Assembly: GCA_947499735.1 (NCBI GenBank)
Contig: CANMPP010000001.1
Coordinates: 868,001-932,000 of the forward strand
Reading direction: 5' to 3'
Source of the DNA: an uncultured Pelagimonas sp.
Lineage (GTDB): Bacteria > Pseudomonadota > Alphaproteobacteria > Rhodobacterales > Rhodobacteraceae
DNA length: 64,000 nt
A program made the translations under genes and the position numbers. The stretch's first letter is position 1, and the number at the start of each line of letters is the position of its first letter. The notes below the pieces were generated by a model. The model worked only from the letters and a program-made list of their open reading frames with translations, had not been told where the DNA came from and ran no database searches. Below are positions 63,222 to 64,000 of this stretch, piece after piece.

Positions 63222-64000
63222 ATGACCCAGCCCAAACGTATCTCTCTTTTTGGCGCGACCGGTTCGATCGGTCAAAGCACGATAGATCTGATTGCGCGTG
63301 ATCCGGACGCTTATGATGTTGTGGCCGTAACGGGGGGACGCAATATTGTTCAATTGGCCGAGGATGCGCGCCGTTTGAATGCAGACATCGCCGTGACGGC
63401 CTTTGATGATGAATTAGATGCGTTACGTGATGCGTTGGCCGGATCCGGGATCGAGGCGGCTGCCGGGCAGGGTGCCTTGGTCGAAGCAGCCTGTCGACCT
63501 GCCGATTGGACCATGTCGGCGATCATTGGCTATGCTGGTTTGGCCCCGGGGCTAAAGGCGTTGGAACAGGGGGCGACCTTGGCTCTAGCCAATAAGGAAA
63601 GCCTTGTTTGCGCTGGATCCTTGATGAAATCTACCGCCGCACAGCACGGCGCGACACTGATGCCGGTGGACAGTGAACATTCCGCTGTGTTCCAAGCCCT
63701 GCAGGGAGAAGACATCAGTGCCGTTGAAAAAATCATTATCACGGCGTCTGGTGGCGCATTTCGGGACTGGCCGCTAGAGGACCTGCCAAAGGCGACACCC
63801 GAACAAGCATCCACGCATCCCAATTGGAATATGGGACAACGCATTACAATCGACAGTGCCTCTATGTTTAATAAGGCGATGGAGTTGATTGAAACAAAAG
63901 AGTTTTTTGATGTTTCTGCTTCACAGATTGAGGCGTTGATACATCCCCAATCCCTGATCCATGCGATTGTCGCATATCGCGATGGCGGGATGATAAGCCA
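63222..64000 (+). CDS. dxr: 1-Deoxy-D-xylulose 5-phosphate reductoisomerase, N-terminal part
   Basis: An open frame from the ATG at 63222 (GCAGGA upstream) runs off the right edge: 259 codons seen. NADPH-binding FGATGSIGQSTIDLI, ALANKESLVCAG, MPVDSEHSAVFQAL (metal-binding Asp and Glu), TASGGAF and MGQRITIDSASMFNKAMELIE are diagnostic. It catalyses the first committed step of the non-mevalonate isoprenoid pathway, feeding uppS. The C-terminal third is beyond the window. Confidence 0.96.
   Translation, partial: MTQPKRISLFGATGSIGQSTIDLIARDPDAYDVVAVTGGRNIVQLAEDARRLNADIAVTAFDDELDALRDALAGSGIEAAAGQGALVEAACRPADWTMSAIIGYAGLAPGLKALEQGATLALANKESLVCAGSLMKSTAAQHGATLMPVDSEHSAVFQALQGEDISAVEKIIITASGGAFRDWPLEDLPKATPEQASTHPNWNMGQRITIDSASMFNKAMELIETKEFFDVSASQIEALIHPQSLIHAIVAYRDGGMIS

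Overview
The window reads as a piece of the main chromosome of a marine alphaproteobacterium, most probably Rhodobacterales (Roseobacter group). The evidence is a CckA cell-cycle kinase, a glnB-glnA operon, HemB with an Asp-rich (not Cys-rich) metal loop, a recA gene with a GAAC-N7-GAAC LexA box, full CtrA-type boxes (TTAA-N7-TTAAC), a secreted protein with a VPLPA-CTERM tail, and Roseobacter-type Hint and small membrane proteins. It is mostly ordinary core genome with short accessory patches. No IS element, prophage or CRISPR array was seen.

Layout. 1-2345: end of an EEP-family protein, a Nudix hydrolase, a DUF3445 protein and a MltB-like transglycosylase. 2346-3480: accessory patch with a SieB-like membrane protein and a possible truncated small ORF. 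3481-5500: nitrogen control (glnB, glnA). 5862-9296: RsmB-like methyltransferase and cckA. 9336-12531: sulfotransferase, recA, MarR-GNAT fusion and a small protein. 12653-18256: alaS, a DUF1330 protein, an acidic glycine-rich protein and typA. 18396-23097: uxuA, a GntR regulator, an AGE-family isomerase and a HisD paralog, which look like a hexuronate/sugar module. 23324-31134: MATE exporter, YdcF-like protein and an operon of adaptor, RND pump and GNAT acetyltransferase. 31518-39800: TPR protein plus BamB, a SYLF lipoprotein, hemB, a membrane protein and mfd. 40063-42597: AraC regulator divergent from a peroxiredoxin-like gene, dsbB and a YqaA-type protein. 42706-44684: tRNA-Leu(CAA), a degenerate Hint protein and a MocA-like nucleotidyltransferase. 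44753-52683: CorC-like protein, metallophosphoesterase, xerD, two envelope proteins of unknown role, aroK-aroB and a PQQ-type sugar dehydrogenase. 52684-54238: a long AT-rich gap rich in inverted repeats, then a VPLPA-CTERM protein. 54387-57667: arsC-arsH, a secreted unknown, ssb and a Slt-type transglycosylase. 57675-64000: miaA, then the pyrH-frr-uppS-cdsA-dxr cluster, interrupted by an opposite-strand AraC-type regulator between pyrH and frr.

How it fits together. The most coherent regulatory signal is cell-cycle control: exact TTAA-N7-TTAAC boxes lie just upstream of cckA and of the Slt-type transglycosylase, and the latter intergenic region also holds a consensus DnaA box and faces ssb. 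Other links are SOS control of recA, coupled drug or lipid export (adaptor-RND-GNAT with ATGA overlaps), outer-membrane assembly (TPR protein-BamB) and the isoprenoid/phospholipid/translation cluster at the right end. The least explained elements are the SieB-like protein, the Cys-less Hint protein beside tRNA-Leu, the gap at 52684-53410 and the regulator inserted between pyrH and frr.
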